NCBI GenBank assembly: GCA_036337945.1
Contig: JAYZDF010000147.1
Coordinates: 1-36,022, forward strand
Length of the DNA stretch: 36,022 nucleotides
Direction: 5' to 3'
Source: JAYZDF01 sp036337945
GTDB taxonomy: Bacteria; Myxococcota; Kuafuiibacteriia; Kuafuiibacteriales; Kuafuiibacteriaceae
Below are positions 25,154 through 33,752 of the stretch, in pieces (position 1 is the stretch's first letter; every line of letters begins with the position of its first letter). The notes beneath the pieces are model-generated. The model saw only the letters and a program-made list of their open reading frames with translations. It was not told the DNA's origin and did not search any database. Made by a program: the position numbers and the translations under genes.

Positions 25154-27229
25154 ATGGCAAATTCACAAGCCAAAGCGACATCAAAAATGAGTCGCATACG
25201 AAATATTGGGATCGCTGCACACATCGATGCAGGAAAGACCACCGTTTCTGAACGTATCCTGTTTTACACCGGAAGGATTCACAAAACAGGTGAAGTCCAT
25301 GATGGCCAAGCAACAATGGATTGGATGGAACAAGAGCGTGATCGTGGCATTACGATCACGGCAGCGGTGACGACTTGCGCATGGAACAAGCATGAAATTC
25401 ACCTTATAGATACCCCCGGACATGTTGACTTCACTGTAGAAGTCGAGCGCTCGCTACGTGTTTTGGACGGTTGTGTCGCGGTATTTTGTGCTGTCGGTGG
25501 CGTTGAACCTCAATCAGAGACCGTATGGAGACAGGCCACGAGATATAATGTTCCACGTCTCACCTTCGTAAATAAAATGGACCGCATTGGTGCCAATTTC
25601 GATCGCGTCATTGAAGACATGCGAGATAAGTTGGGCGCAACGCCTGTTGCAATACAGCGACCTATCGGAGCGGAATCGTCCTTCGAGGGAATCATCGACT
25701 TGATCAACATGCAAAAGATTACCTTCGCAGGAAAGCACGGCGAAGAAGCCGTGCGCTCAGATATACCAGAAGAACTTAGGGACGATGCTGAAACCGGCAG
25801 AGAGGCAATGATCGAAGCCTTGGCTGATCTCGACGATGATATCGCAGAAGCTTTCCTCTCCGGTGAAGAGGTCTCAAAAGAGCAAATCATGACGATGCTG
25901 CGTTCTGGAACGATTAGCGGAACACTCCAACCCGTCCTTTGTGGGACGGCGCTGAGAGATAAAGGAGTATTGCCTCTACTCGACGCCATCGTTGACTTCC
26001 TCCCCTCGCCTGCAGACTTACCACCTGTAGAGGGTCAAGATCCCAAGACTCAAGAAACAGAAGTTCGTGAGCCAAACGCAAAAGAGCCATTCGCAGCGCT
26101 AGCATTTAAGGTGGCGTTGGATGATGGGCGTCGCCATGTGTATATGCGAATCTACTCGGGCAAGGTTTCAGCCGGCGACACCGTGTACAACGCGAATACC
26201 CAGAAGACAGAGCGAATTGCTCGCCTCTTCAAGGTTCACGCAGACAAAAAAGAACGCCTCCCCGAAGCTAGCGCAGGCGACCTTGTTTTATGCGCAGGAC
26301 TTCGGTTTGTCCGAACGGGTGAGACTCTCACCGACCTAAAGAAGCCGATTCTCCTTGAATCAATGGATTTCTTGGAGCCCGTTATCTCGATCGCCGTAGA
26401 GCCAAAGCACAATAGAGATTTGGACAAGCTAGAGGAAGCGCTAAAAAAACTCGACGACGAAGATCCCACCGTTTCACTGAAGCAGGACCCCGACACCGGC
26501 CAAACACTGCTCGCGGGGATGGGCGAACTTCATCTCGAAATCTTGATCGACCGCCTTCGAAGCGAGTTCAACCTTGAAGTAAACTCTGGGAATCCAAGCG
26601 TGGTATACCGTGAAAGTATTGCAGCCAATGCAAACGGTGAGGATACCTTTGAAAAAGTCATTGATGAAGAGAAGAAAGAAAAACTGTTCGCCCGTGTCAT
26701 TGCTCGAGTCTCGCCATTGGAACGAGGAGAAGGGATCGAATTCAAGGACAGTAGGTCTGAAGCTCACCAAGCTGAGATGGCTCTAAGCGAAAAAGAATTC
26801 GATGCCGTAAGAACAGGTAGCCTCGAAGCTACCGAAGCTGGCCCCATAGATGGGTATCCGCTGCAAGATGTACTTATTGAGTTGGTCGAAGTCGAAAAAC
26901 GCCAGGGTGAAACGACAGATGTAGCTCTTCGCGTTGCTGCTGCGAATGCTGTACGCAAGGCAATTCAAAGTGCACAGCCAACAACTTTATCGCCATTGAT
27001 GAATATAGAGGTTACGGTCCCAGATGCGTACACTGGAACGGTAGTCGGCGATCTGTCCTCAAGAGGCGGCCGTATCGAAGGCGTAAGCAGCGACCGAGAC
27101 CGAGGTGTCGTAGAAGCTATCGTACCTCTCACAAAGATGTTTGGCTATTCCACTCATCTTCGATCTCAAAGTGAAGGTCGAGGAACGTTTTCTATGAGAT
27201 TCTATCGCTTCGATTCGCTAGATATGTAA
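25154..27229 (+). CDS. fusA: Elongation factor G
   Basis: A 691-residue translational GTPase that moves tRNA-mRNA through the ribosome (or helps recycle ribosomes). The G motifs are all present: AHIDAGKT (P-loop), RGITIT (switch I), DTPGH (switch II) and NKMD. Domains II-V follow, with the domain IV loop near SSRGGRIEGVSSDRDRG and the C-terminal FGYSTHLRSQSEGRGTFSM. The gene stands alone, not beside rpsL/rpsG/tuf as in the str operon. This may mean it is one of several EF-G paralogues; Deltaproteobacteria and spirochaetes often carry spdEFG1/2. I cannot assign the subtype. No ribosome site precedes the ATG. An internal ATG at codon 12 (MSRIRNIG) is an alternative start. Confidence 0.96.
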   Translation: MANSQAKATSKMSRIRNIGIAAHIDAGKTTVSERILFYTGRIHKTGEVHDGQATMDWMEQERDRGITITAAVTTCAWNKHEIHLIDTPGHVDFTVEVERSLRVLDGCVAVFCAVGGVEPQSETVWRQATRYNVPRLTFVNKMDRIGANFDRVIEDMRDKLGATPVAIQRPIGAESSFEGIIDLINMQKITFAGKHGEEAVRSDIPEELRDDAETGREAMIEALADLDDDIAEAFLSGEEVSKEQIMTMLRSGTISGTLQPVLCGTALRDKGVLPLLDAIVDFLPSPADLPPVEGQDPKTQETEVREPNAKEPFAALAFKVALDDGRRHVYMRIYSGKVSAGDTVYNANTQKTERIARLFKVHADKKERLPEASAGDLVLCAGLRFVRTGETLTDLKKPILLESMDFLEPVISIAVEPKHNRDLDKLEEALKKLDDEDPTVSLKQDPDTGQTLLAGMGELHLEILIDRLRSEFNLEVNSGNPSVVYRESIAANANGEDTFEKVIDEEKKEKLFARVIARVSPLERGEGIEFKDSRSEAHQAEMALSEKEFDAVRTGSLEATEAGPIDGYPLQDVLIELVEVEKRQGETTDVALRVAAANAVRKAIQSAQPTTLSPLMNIEVTVPDAYTGTVVGDLSSRGGRIEGVSSDRDRGVVEAIVPLTKMFGYSTHLRSQSEGRGTFSMRFYRFDSLDM

Positions 27230-27293
27230 AGTACGCGCCTCGGTCTGTGTTGAGGTCGAATTGTCGTTCGATAAGGAATGAGAGCTCGTATAG

Positions 27294-28238
27294 CTAGCTG
27301 AGAACTAAGGCATCACCGAGACCCAAGGAAGGACCTTCCCTTCGCCTACGGCTGTTCGACGGAGGAAGAGTCCCTAGCTCGGTAATTTCGTACGCGTTTT
27401 CGCGTTCCAAAAGCGCTTTTACCAGTCGATCATTGAGCATATGCCCACTGCAAACACCGACGTAACGTCCAATCAAAGGTGCTCCCAGTAGAGCAAGGTC
27501 GCCAATCGCATCGAGTAATTTGTGTCTCACAAACTCATTTGGAAAACGAAGGCCATCAGGATTTTGGACAGAGAAGTCGTCGATAACAATTGCATTGTCG
27601 AGGCTACCACCGAGTGCAAGACCAGCTTGGCGCATTCTCTCTACGTCTCTGGCGAAACCGAAAGTTCTCGCTCCGGAAATTTCGCTGATGAAGTTACTAG
27701 CGCTAACTTCGAATTCAATGCGCTGATTTCGGATGAGAGGATGGTCGAAATCAATCGTGCAATCGAGTTCGAAGCCACGTGCTGGCTCCAGGCTTGCCCA
27801 TCGACTTGATTCCTCATCAAAAACTCGTACTGGTTTGCGAACCACTAGAAATTTACGCGCTTGCGTCTGCCGTGCAGCGCCTCCAGCCCGGAGAATGCCT
27901 TCGACAATCGGCGCTGAGGACCCATCCAAAATCGGTATTTCAGGCCCATCGACAATCACTTTCGCATTGTCGATTTCCATGCCTGCCAGTGCAGCCAAAA
28001 CGTGCTCTACCGTTGAGATACGAACACCGTTTTCATCCGCGAGAACCGTCGCTAGTCGTGTCTCCACAACGTTCTTCGAAACGGCTGGAATTTCAACGAG
28101 TCCGTCGGCTGTTTTACGAACGAAAACCAACCCAGTGTTCTCCCGGGCAGGTTGTATCTCCATCGTGATGGTACGGCCTGTGTGCAGTCCCACTCCGCTG
28201 AATTTGGCGGTGGATTTGAGCGTATGCTGATAGAACAT
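27294..28238 (-). CDS. lpxC: UDP-3-O-acyl-N-acetylglucosamine deacetylase
   Basis: The zinc deacetylase that commits UDP-GlcNAc precursors to lipid A synthesis in the cytoplasm. It begins MFYQHTLKSTAKFSGVGLHTG, the family's typical start. Conserved strings follow: the zinc His in STVEHVLAALAG, DGSSAPIVEG, the SGARTFGF loop, and FVRHKLLDAIGDLALLG with its zinc His and Asp. The catalytic His lies in GVCSGHMLNDRLVKALL. The frame stays open upstream to 28412, but the ATG at 28238 follows GAGG at 5-nt spacing and gives 314 residues, the normal LpxC size. The last ~25 residues (NSRRRREGPSLGLGDALVLS) are an extra basic tail. It is convergent with fusA with a 64-nt gap and no obvious terminator. Confidence 0.96.
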   Translation of the reverse strand: MFYQHTLKSTAKFSGVGLHTGRTITMEIQPARENTGLVFVRKTADGLVEIPAVSKNVVETRLATVLADENGVRISTVEHVLAALAGMEIDNAKVIVDGPEIPILDGSSAPIVEGILRAGGAARQTQARKFLVVRKPVRVFDEESSRWASLEPARGFELDCTIDFDHPLIRNQRIEFEVSASNFISEISGARTFGFARDVERMRQAGLALGGSLDNAIVIDDFSVQNPDGLRFPNEFVRHKLLDAIGDLALLGAPLIGRYVGVCSGHMLNDRLVKALLERENAYEITELGTLPPSNSRRRREGPSLGLGDALVLS

Positions 28239-28587
28239 AAGGTCCTCGCCGAGTACACCTACAAGATTCGTACCAGTTTTCTCTATAATGGGATAACAGT
28301 ACTTTCTCATGATTACATGGTTACTTCTGAGATCACATGAGCCTACATACGATGCGATCCCACCACACTGTTGCAAAAGCGCAACACTTTTTTTGATACG
28401 GTGTGTCATCAAATGGACCAGCTAAATAGCTTTGTCTCGAACTAAGAGTTTTTCCTAGTTTTTCCGATAACTCAGTCGCGTCTGTAGGTTTATCGTCCAA
28501 GGGTCCAAAAAGTTGTTGGAACAGCAAAGGCACCCTCCGCTTGTCGGCGTCTTGCACTGTAGATAGGCAAGTGGTCCTATTACGACA
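28239..28587. other. 349-nt intergenic region between lpxC and the parvulin gene
   Basis: Divergent upstream region of two genes. A 6-bp hairpin TGTTGC/GCAACA (28369-28374 and 28381-28386) is followed by a C and seven T (28388-28394), which looks like a small plus-strand terminator although no plus-strand gene precedes it closely. A 91-codon minus-strand frame covers most of the region (28333-28608), but it shows no recognisable domain and its GTG sits only 2 nt after an AGGAGG-like string. I do not accept it as a gene. I see no convincing RNA gene or consensus promoter. Confidence 0.45.
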
Positions 28588-29757
28588 ATGTTGCCCACCC
28601 GAACTCACTTCCTCCTTGGACTAATCGGTCTACTGTTGCTGAATGCCTGCAATAAAGAAACGCAAGGAACGACGATACCTCCTCAGATAGAAATGGCGAG
28701 CGACCATCAACCAAGCTCTCAGCCTGCAAGTCAATCAGCATCTCAACCTGCGAGTCAACCGACCTCCCAACCCGCAGAAAAGCCGTCTGATCACCCTTCA
28801 ACCTTCGAACCTATAAAGCTAGCCGACCTTTTTGCGATGCCAAAAACTAAATCGGATATCGTTATCAAGGTCGATGACCGCACGATTAGCCGAGCCGCGT
28901 TTGAAACGAAACTCCGAGTCCTGCAAGTTCAACTTACCGCCGCAGGCATTCCTAAAGACCTCACACGGGAGGTGGTGCTAACTGGCGCTGTTACTCAACT
29001 GGTAGAACCTCTTCTCATGCAACTGATTGCAAAGGAACTGGACATCAAGCTCGACCAGAAATTATATAACTCTCAACTCGAAGCGCTAAACGCGAGAATA
29101 AATAAAGACGACTACTTCAAAGCGTTTCTGAAAAAGGCCGGCAACACTCCTGCGCAACGCGCGAAGGATATGAAACACGAAACCCTGTCCTTTCAGGTCC
29201 GAGAGCACCTTATGCAAATTGCCCAAACCGAGACAGCAACGTCCGTCCAAGCATACTACGAGAAAAATAAGAGGGATTATATCGAGCGTGCCGGTATCCA
29301 AACATGGCGTATTTTCATTAAGGCCCCTCAAAATTTACCCGACCGAGACCGCGAAGCAAGTCGACTCAAAGCTGAATCGATTCACAAAAAAGCTACAGCG
29401 AAGATAGAAGCTTTTGAAAATTTTGCACGACTGTATTCAGAGGGCGGGAAAGCAGCGCAAGGTGGTTTCATTGGCTGGATTTCTCCCGGAACCTTTGCCG
29501 AAAAGCTAGACAAGCAGCTGCAAGAGGCGCAACCGAATTCCGTCTTACCTCTCTACGACGATGCAAGCGGATTCTACATCTATAAAGCAGGCAAGAAACG
29601 TGCGGAGCGGATAAAGAAGCTTGAGGAAGTAAAGGATATCATCGTAACAAAGATGTTTCGTCGAGTCGTGGAGAAGAAACTCAATAACAAACTACGTCAA
29701 CTTCGAAACTCCATTGACGTCGAAATCCTCATTCCAGAACTCGCCCAGAAGCAATGA
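28588..29757 (+). CDS. Parvulin-type peptidyl-prolyl isomerase lipoprotein (PpiC/SurA-like)
   Basis: A 389-residue exported folding factor. A signal sequence with lipobox LNAC (Cys21) is followed by a Ser/Gln/Pro/Ala repeat linker (about 42-70, tandem SQPAS units). A SurA_N/PrsA-like helical region (about 85-230, starting KVDDRTISRAAFETKL) precedes a parvulin domain (about 235-335). The domain has AFENFARLYSEG, QGGFIGWISPGTFAEKLDKQ and NSVLPLYDDASGFYIYKAGK, the usual order for the family. A helical tail follows. It probably assists folding of envelope proteins in the periplasm while anchored to a membrane. The stop overlaps the start of the next gene by 4 nt, coupling it to a glycosyltransferase. 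Confidence 0.9.
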   Translation: MLPTRTHFLLGLIGLLLLNACNKETQGTTIPPQIEMASDHQPSSQPASQSASQPASQPTSQPAEKPSDHPSTFEPIKLADLFAMPKTKSDIVIKVDDRTISRAAFETKLRVLQVQLTAAGIPKDLTREVVLTGAVTQLVEPLLMQLIAKELDIKLDQKLYNSQLEALNARINKDDYFKAFLKKAGNTPAQRAKDMKHETLSFQVREHLMQIAQTETATSVQAYYEKNKRDYIERAGIQTWRIFIKAPQNLPDRDREASRLKAESIHKKATAKIEAFENFARLYSEGGKAAQGGFIGWISPGTFAEKLDKQLQEAQPNSVLPLYDDASGFYIYKAGKKRAERIKKLEEVKDIIVTKMFRRVVEKKLNNKLRQLRNSIDVEILIPELAQKQ

Positions 29758-30911
29758 AACGTGCACTCCTGGTCACAGAACGCTTTGCACCCGATTTAGG
29801 GGGCGTTGCGCGAAGTAGCGCACGAATCGCCGATGCATTCTCAGAACTCGATGTCGAGATCGAAGTCTTTACATGGACGAAGACACTTGCACCCGGTAGT
29901 CTCGGTACAGTAAGGCGGCAAACCAATACCAAAAGTTATCCCGTTCGTAGATTAGGATTATTTGCAAATTGGGATTTATCGCTCCAGCACACTCTCAATT
30001 CGCTTCATCAGCTCCATGAACAGAATCCATTTGACTTTATCTGGGGACACTATTTGTTTCCTGCTGGGTTTCTCGCGACTTTCTTCGCTAAGCAAGTCAA
30101 AGTCCCCTGCTGCGTTAGTGCTAGAGGCAATGATATCGACCAAATGATGTTTCCGCCGGGTGATTTTTCAAGACTGATGTGGACTCTGAAGAACTCATCT
30201 CAAATCACCGCTGTATCCGAAGATCTGCGAAACAAAATTGATATCCTGCTAGGAGACCACTCGAAAACTAAGGTAATACCAAACGTAGTTGACCCCGATG
30301 TTTTTATTCCTACAGCAAAGTCAAAGCCGCTTATGCAACAACTTCAGATAGAAGAGGATGACATCGTTTTGGGTTTTTCGGGGGAGCTCAAACATAAGAA
30401 AGGTTATCCATTTTTGCTCTCTGCATTTCAGTTTTTGTCCGAAAGTCGGTCATGTCGACTTCTCATCCTCGGAGAACTCCGTGCGAGAGTATCTGAGGCT
30501 TTCGCAAGTTTCAAAAGTGAATTCCCGCACCTTGCTGACCGAATAATCGTCACGGGACACATTCAAGACACACCTAAACTCATAGACCACATGGCACTTT
30601 GCGATATTTTTCTCTTTCCGTCAGTTTGGGACGGACTTCCCAACGCCTTGCTAGAGGCCATGGCGATGAAAAAACTCGTGATCGGAAGTCAAGCTGGCGG
30701 AATTCCTGATGTCATCAGACACGGAGAAAACGGGGTGCTTATCCCAACCAGCGAGTTACACCGACTTGGCGAAGCTATACTTGAACTCATTTCTCAAACG
30801 CCTAGCCGTCTAGAGAGCATTCGTGAAGGAGCTCGTAATTCGATCATGAAAGAACGATCGCCACACCACGAACATGAAGCGCTAAAGAATATCCTCGCAA
30901 GGTTAACGTGA
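29754..30911 (+). CDS. Family 4 glycosyltransferase
   Basis: A 385-residue GT-B enzyme, probably transferring a sugar from a nucleotide donor onto a lipid-linked or surface glycan in the cytoplasm. The N-terminal Rossmann domain has the Gly-rich loop ERFAPDLGGVARS. The C-terminal domain has KVIPNVVDPDVF, LGFSGELKHKKG, and the donor-binding FPSVWDGLPNALLEAMAM followed by GGIPDVI and GENGVLIP. The GT4 acidic pair appears as Asp in place of the first Glu (WDGLPNALLE), which is common. It overlaps the parvulin gene by 4 nt and the convergent GT4 gene by 9 nt at its 3' end. Acceptor and sugar are unknown. Confidence 0.92.
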   Translation: MKRALLVTERFAPDLGGVARSSARIADAFSELDVEIEVFTWTKTLAPGSLGTVRRQTNTKSYPVRRLGLFANWDLSLQHTLNSLHQLHEQNPFDFIWGHYLFPAGFLATFFAKQVKVPCCVSARGNDIDQMMFPPGDFSRLMWTLKNSSQITAVSEDLRNKIDILLGDHSKTKVIPNVVDPDVFIPTAKSKPLMQQLQIEEDDIVLGFSGELKHKKGYPFLLSAFQFLSESRSCRLLILGELRARVSEAFASFKSEFPHLADRIIVTGHIQDTPKLIDHMALCDIFLFPSVWDGLPNALLEAMAMKKLVIGSQAGGIPDVIRHGENGVLIPTSELHRLGEAILELISQTPSRLESIREGARNSIMKERSPHHEHEALKNILARLT

Positions 30912-32102
30912 AAGTAAAGTTCGATAACACGTTCTCAAGTGCTCTTGAGCATGCTTCCACTGAAATTGGTCTTCAATTTTCTTCCTCGCGGAGACAGATA
31001 TCGAGGTTGCAAGCCTAGGTTCGTGGCATATTTTCAGGATGCCATCTTTTATAGCTTTGGCCGAGTTTGGTTTCACCATTATGATGTCTTCGTCGGCTTG
31101 AGCTAGCTCGCGAACTACTGCGAGGTCTGTCGCAACAATTGGAATACCGCACGCCATCCCCTCAAGGATTTTTAGTGGGCAACAACCTTGGACAACGTTT
31201 CTGTCGTTAGATGGCAATGGTGCCAAAAACACATCGGCTTGATGATGCAAACCCACTAGATCTGTCTGCTTCACTGGAGGCATCAACGTAACGTAATTTG
31301 ATAGCTCTTGTTCAAAAATGTATTGCTCTAATTTCTTCCGCTGTGATTTTTTTGTTGGGCCAACGAGCAGTAACTCCGCTCTCAAGTCGCGGCGTAAAAG
31401 TCTCAGTGCATCAATGGCGACATTGACCCCCTGCCAGCTAGTCATTGTTCCTGAATACAACAATTTAAGAGATTCATTTCTCGATGATGGAAGCACTGCA
31501 GGCGCATACGTAAAAACATCTAAGTCAACACCATTTGGGATCACCTGGATTTTATCTGCATCAATCCCCAGAGAAATAAGATACTCCTTTGTTACCGTAC
31601 TCGGCGTAACAATCAAGTCGGCCTGCTGCATACAATACGTCTCTTGGTGACGTAGCTTTATAAGGAGTTCGTCATCTTCGGCTACTTTAGGATAGTGATA
31701 TTTAAGCTCGATGGACGGAAGTCCATTGCATTCAAAGACAAAGAATCGACAGAATTCATCCTTTCGTTTTGCAATAGGATAGCCCTCAAAAATAGAGCGA
31801 ACATGGACCGCATCAAATGATCCAGCAGTCCTAAGCCAAGCACGAAAATGACGCCGGTACGATAACGCGCGGTCTATAACGTTACGGCCCACACACTGAA
31901 AACCGTGATGAAGGATTCCTTGTTCAGAGAGTTCTGCGACAACGCGTTTAGATTCCTCCAGCCACTCTCCATTATTGTTTTGAATCGTCACTAGATGAAC
32001 TTCTTGGAATTCCAGAGCCAATGCCTGTGCGAAAGCATTAATATGAGTACAGGCACCTTTTACACCAGGAAACACATCGAATGAGGCTGAAAGTACACGC
32101 AT
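30903..32102 (-). CDS. Family 4 glycosyltransferase
   Basis: A 399-residue GT-B glycosyltransferase. It starts MRVLSASFDVFPGVKGACTH (glycine loop of the acceptor domain) and continues with KIQVIPNGVDLDVF, LLYSGTMTSWQGVNVAIDAL, ADVFLAPLP and the donor site PLKILEGMACGIPIVATD. In the last site the usual first Glu of the EX7E motif is replaced, but the second is kept. It is similar in plan to the convergent GT4 enzyme but not a close copy. The two genes share 9 nt at their 3' ends. No Shine-Dalgarno sequence precedes the ATG; TAAAAC ends 6 nt before it. Role probably in surface polysaccharide or glycolipid synthesis. Confidence 0.92.
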   Translation of the reverse strand: MRVLSASFDVFPGVKGACTHINAFAQALALEFQEVHLVTIQNNNGEWLEESKRVVAELSEQGILHHGFQCVGRNVIDRALSYRRHFRAWLRTAGSFDAVHVRSIFEGYPIAKRKDEFCRFFVFECNGLPSIELKYHYPKVAEDDELLIKLRHQETYCMQQADLIVTPSTVTKEYLISLGIDADKIQVIPNGVDLDVFTYAPAVLPSSRNESLKLLYSGTMTSWQGVNVAIDALRLLRRDLRAELLLVGPTKKSQRKKLEQYIFEQELSNYVTLMPPVKQTDLVGLHHQADVFLAPLPSNDRNVVQGCCPLKILEGMACGIPIVATDLAVVRELAQADEDIIMVKPNSAKAIKDGILKICHEPRLATSISVSARKKIEDQFQWKHAQEHLRTCYRTLLSR

Positions 32103-32199
32103 ACAGCAGTTTTACCGGTCTTTTCTTATCTCGAATAAAGCCCGTATTCTAGACCTCAACAAGGCCTTTTCGTAACCCTTTTATTCTGATGAATGGGCG

Positions 32200-32208
32200 T
32201 GCTACATT
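32200..32208 (+). promoter_or_regulatory. Extended -10 element of the four-gene operon
   Basis: TGCTACATT (TG at 32200-32201, hexamer TACATT at 32203-32208) lies 9 nt before the ATG at 32218, with no ribosome site between. A start point at normal distance would leave a leader of about 3 nt. No good -35 is seen. Confidence 0.35.
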
Positions 32209-32217
32209 CTAACCGCG

Positions 32218-33174
32218 ATGGATAAAACCAGGCTCGAACATTTCCGAAGTACTCGAATCTACGAAGGACAGATCGGCCTACGCGACGTGATCACCGAACT
32301 TTCCTCGATCGAAGAGCTCGATAAAAAGTCAGAAAAAGAGACGAAGAAGTGGACCACCATAATGATCATCGTTGGTTTTCTAGGGTTTTTTGGTGCTTTC
32401 GGTTTCCTGCTGAGAACGGTCGGCGTAAACGATCAAGGGGCCACAAATTTTCTAACCGTCGGTTTGCTGGTTTGGCTTTACTTTGTACGGCGCTCTCATA
32501 AGCGTTTGGATGTCGTCGACCGAAGGTACCGATTAGTTCGACGAACGCTTGAACTCCTATCTTCAAACATCGAGGACGCCCAGCTTCTCGACGTAAAGAT
32601 AAATTTAAATAATCCGGAACGAAGTGAAACCGAGCTTCCTACGACAGAGAATATCAATGGCTGGAAAGTAAAGTTTTTCGAAGAGGAATGGGCCAACTTA
32701 TCCGGTCGCTTCTCTGACGGAACTCGTTTTCAATTCCTCGCAGCTGAAAAATTTCAGCGTCGGACCAAGTGGAAAAGAAGTCGTAGCGGAAAGAATAAGA
32801 GGAAAACGAAATCGAAATCGACCTCAGAATTCACAATCAACCTCAAAGTAAAGCCTTCAAAGTATCCTCATCTGGAGCGCTTAGAAAAACAAAGCCGCCA
32901 AGCAATTCAGTTACCTCATGAATTACTGCTTCGCAGATTCTCGATAAAAGGTAACTCGATTTCTCTAACGACTCGGACCAAAGCGTCCTGGGATCTGAAA
33001 AAAGAGACTCCATCATCATCTTCGGATTCAACAGACCATATCGGGGCGACTCTCAGACAAAACATGGGACCTAAAACATTTGATGCTGTTGGAGCCGTCG
33101 CATCAATGTTCCTAAGTCTTTACCAGGTCCTAAACTTTTCACGTAAATTAGCAAAAAGCAGGAGTGCATCATGA
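32218..33174 (+). CDS. Two-TM membrane protein of unknown function, first gene of operon
   Basis: A 318-residue protein. A charged helical N-terminus (1-44) precedes two transmembrane segments (about 46-66, TIMIIVGFLGFFGAFGFLL, and 77-92, NFLTVGLLVWLYFV). The rest is probably cytoplasmic: a helical segment, then a mixed domain containing a very basic patch (FQRRTKWKRSRSGKNKRKTK near 180-199). A Ser-rich spacer (PSSSSDSTDH) and a hydrophobic C-terminal helix end the protein. I do not recognise the family. The stop overlaps the next start by 4 nt (ATGA), so it is tightly coupled to the Lys-rich secreted protein. The basic patch could contact anionic lipid or nucleic acid; this is inference. Confidence 0.75.
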   Translation: MDKTRLEHFRSTRIYEGQIGLRDVITELSSIEELDKKSEKETKKWTTIMIIVGFLGFFGAFGFLLRTVGVNDQGATNFLTVGLLVWLYFVRRSHKRLDVVDRRYRLVRRTLELLSSNIEDAQLLDVKINLNNPERSETELPTTENINGWKVKFFEEEWANLSGRFSDGTRFQFLAAEKFQRRTKWKRSRSGKNKRKTKSKSTSEFTINLKVKPSKYPHLERLEKQSRQAIQLPHELLLRRFSIKGNSISLTTRTKASWDLKKETPSSSSDSTDHIGATLRQNMGPKTFDAVGAVASMFLSLYQVLNFSRKLAKSRSAS

Positions 33175-33752
33175 AACCCAGCAATCTCACCGCCCTCGTT
33201 CTTGGGCTCAGTATTTATTCTTTTGCCTTGACCGCCGAAGCCTCAAACCATTTTGAAATCGTAGAACAAAGTGGGAAGGTGCTTTTCTCTCTTTCTGGAG
33301 AGGGCTCAAAATATAAGCTCGTTGACGGACAGGGAAAGACTCTAGCGACCTACAAAGTAAAGGCAGACAAAGTTAAGATAATCAGCGCGCAGGGCGAAGA
33401 AATCGCAAGAGTAAAAGGCGATGTGAGCAAACTGAAAGTCAAAAGCAGCCTAGGAACAATCTTCAAGATGAAACTGCAAGCGAATAGCGGCTATAAGATA
33501 AAGGATTCGGGCGAGAATACGTTGTATAAACTAAAAATAAAGAAATACGGTTACAAGGTGAAAGATGCCGAAGGAAATGAGGTAGCTCGTCTAAAAATGA
33601 AGGGAGAAAAGCTGCAATTTGTAACGGCCAAAAGGACAACGTTGGCGAAAGGCAAAAAAATAACTCCTATCCTCGCAGCACTTCTAAATCTAGACAAGGT
33701 ACCTCTGGCCGTCAGATTCGGCATGGCCCTCCGGCTATCTCAACAACAATGA
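33171..33752 (+). CDS. Exported Lys-rich beta-repeat protein
   Basis: A 193-residue protein with a signal peptide (hydrophobic core 7-20, predicted cleavage near TAEAS). The mature part is about six short repeats of 20-22 residues alternating Lys/hydrophobic strands with polar turns (YKLVDGQGKTLATYKVKADK, KVKIISAQGEEIARVKGD, GYKIKDSGENTLYKLKIKK, GYKVKDAEGNEVARLKMKGE). The pattern fits a tubby/LURP-like or other all-beta repeat fold with one Lys-rich face. The protein is strongly basic. It is a likely periplasmic or surface protein that may bind an anionic polymer or lipid, but no function is known. It overlaps both neighbours by 4 nt, so the three proteins are probably made together. Confidence 0.75.
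   Translation: MKPSNLTALVLGLSIYSFALTAEASNHFEIVEQSGKVLFSLSGEGSKYKLVDGQGKTLATYKVKADKVKIISAQGEEIARVKGDVSKLKVKSSLGTIFKMKLQANSGYKIKDSGENTLYKLKIKKYGYKVKDAEGNEVARLKMKGEKLQFVTAKRTTLAKGKKITPILAALLNLDKVPLAVRFGMALRLSQQQ

Noticed and set aside
28333..28608. 91-codon minus-strand frame filling most of the lpxC-parvulin gap
   Set aside because: No recognisable domain, overlaps the start of the parvulin gene, and its GTG is only 2 nt from the AGGAGG-like string, too close for a working ribosome site. It remains possible but unsupported.
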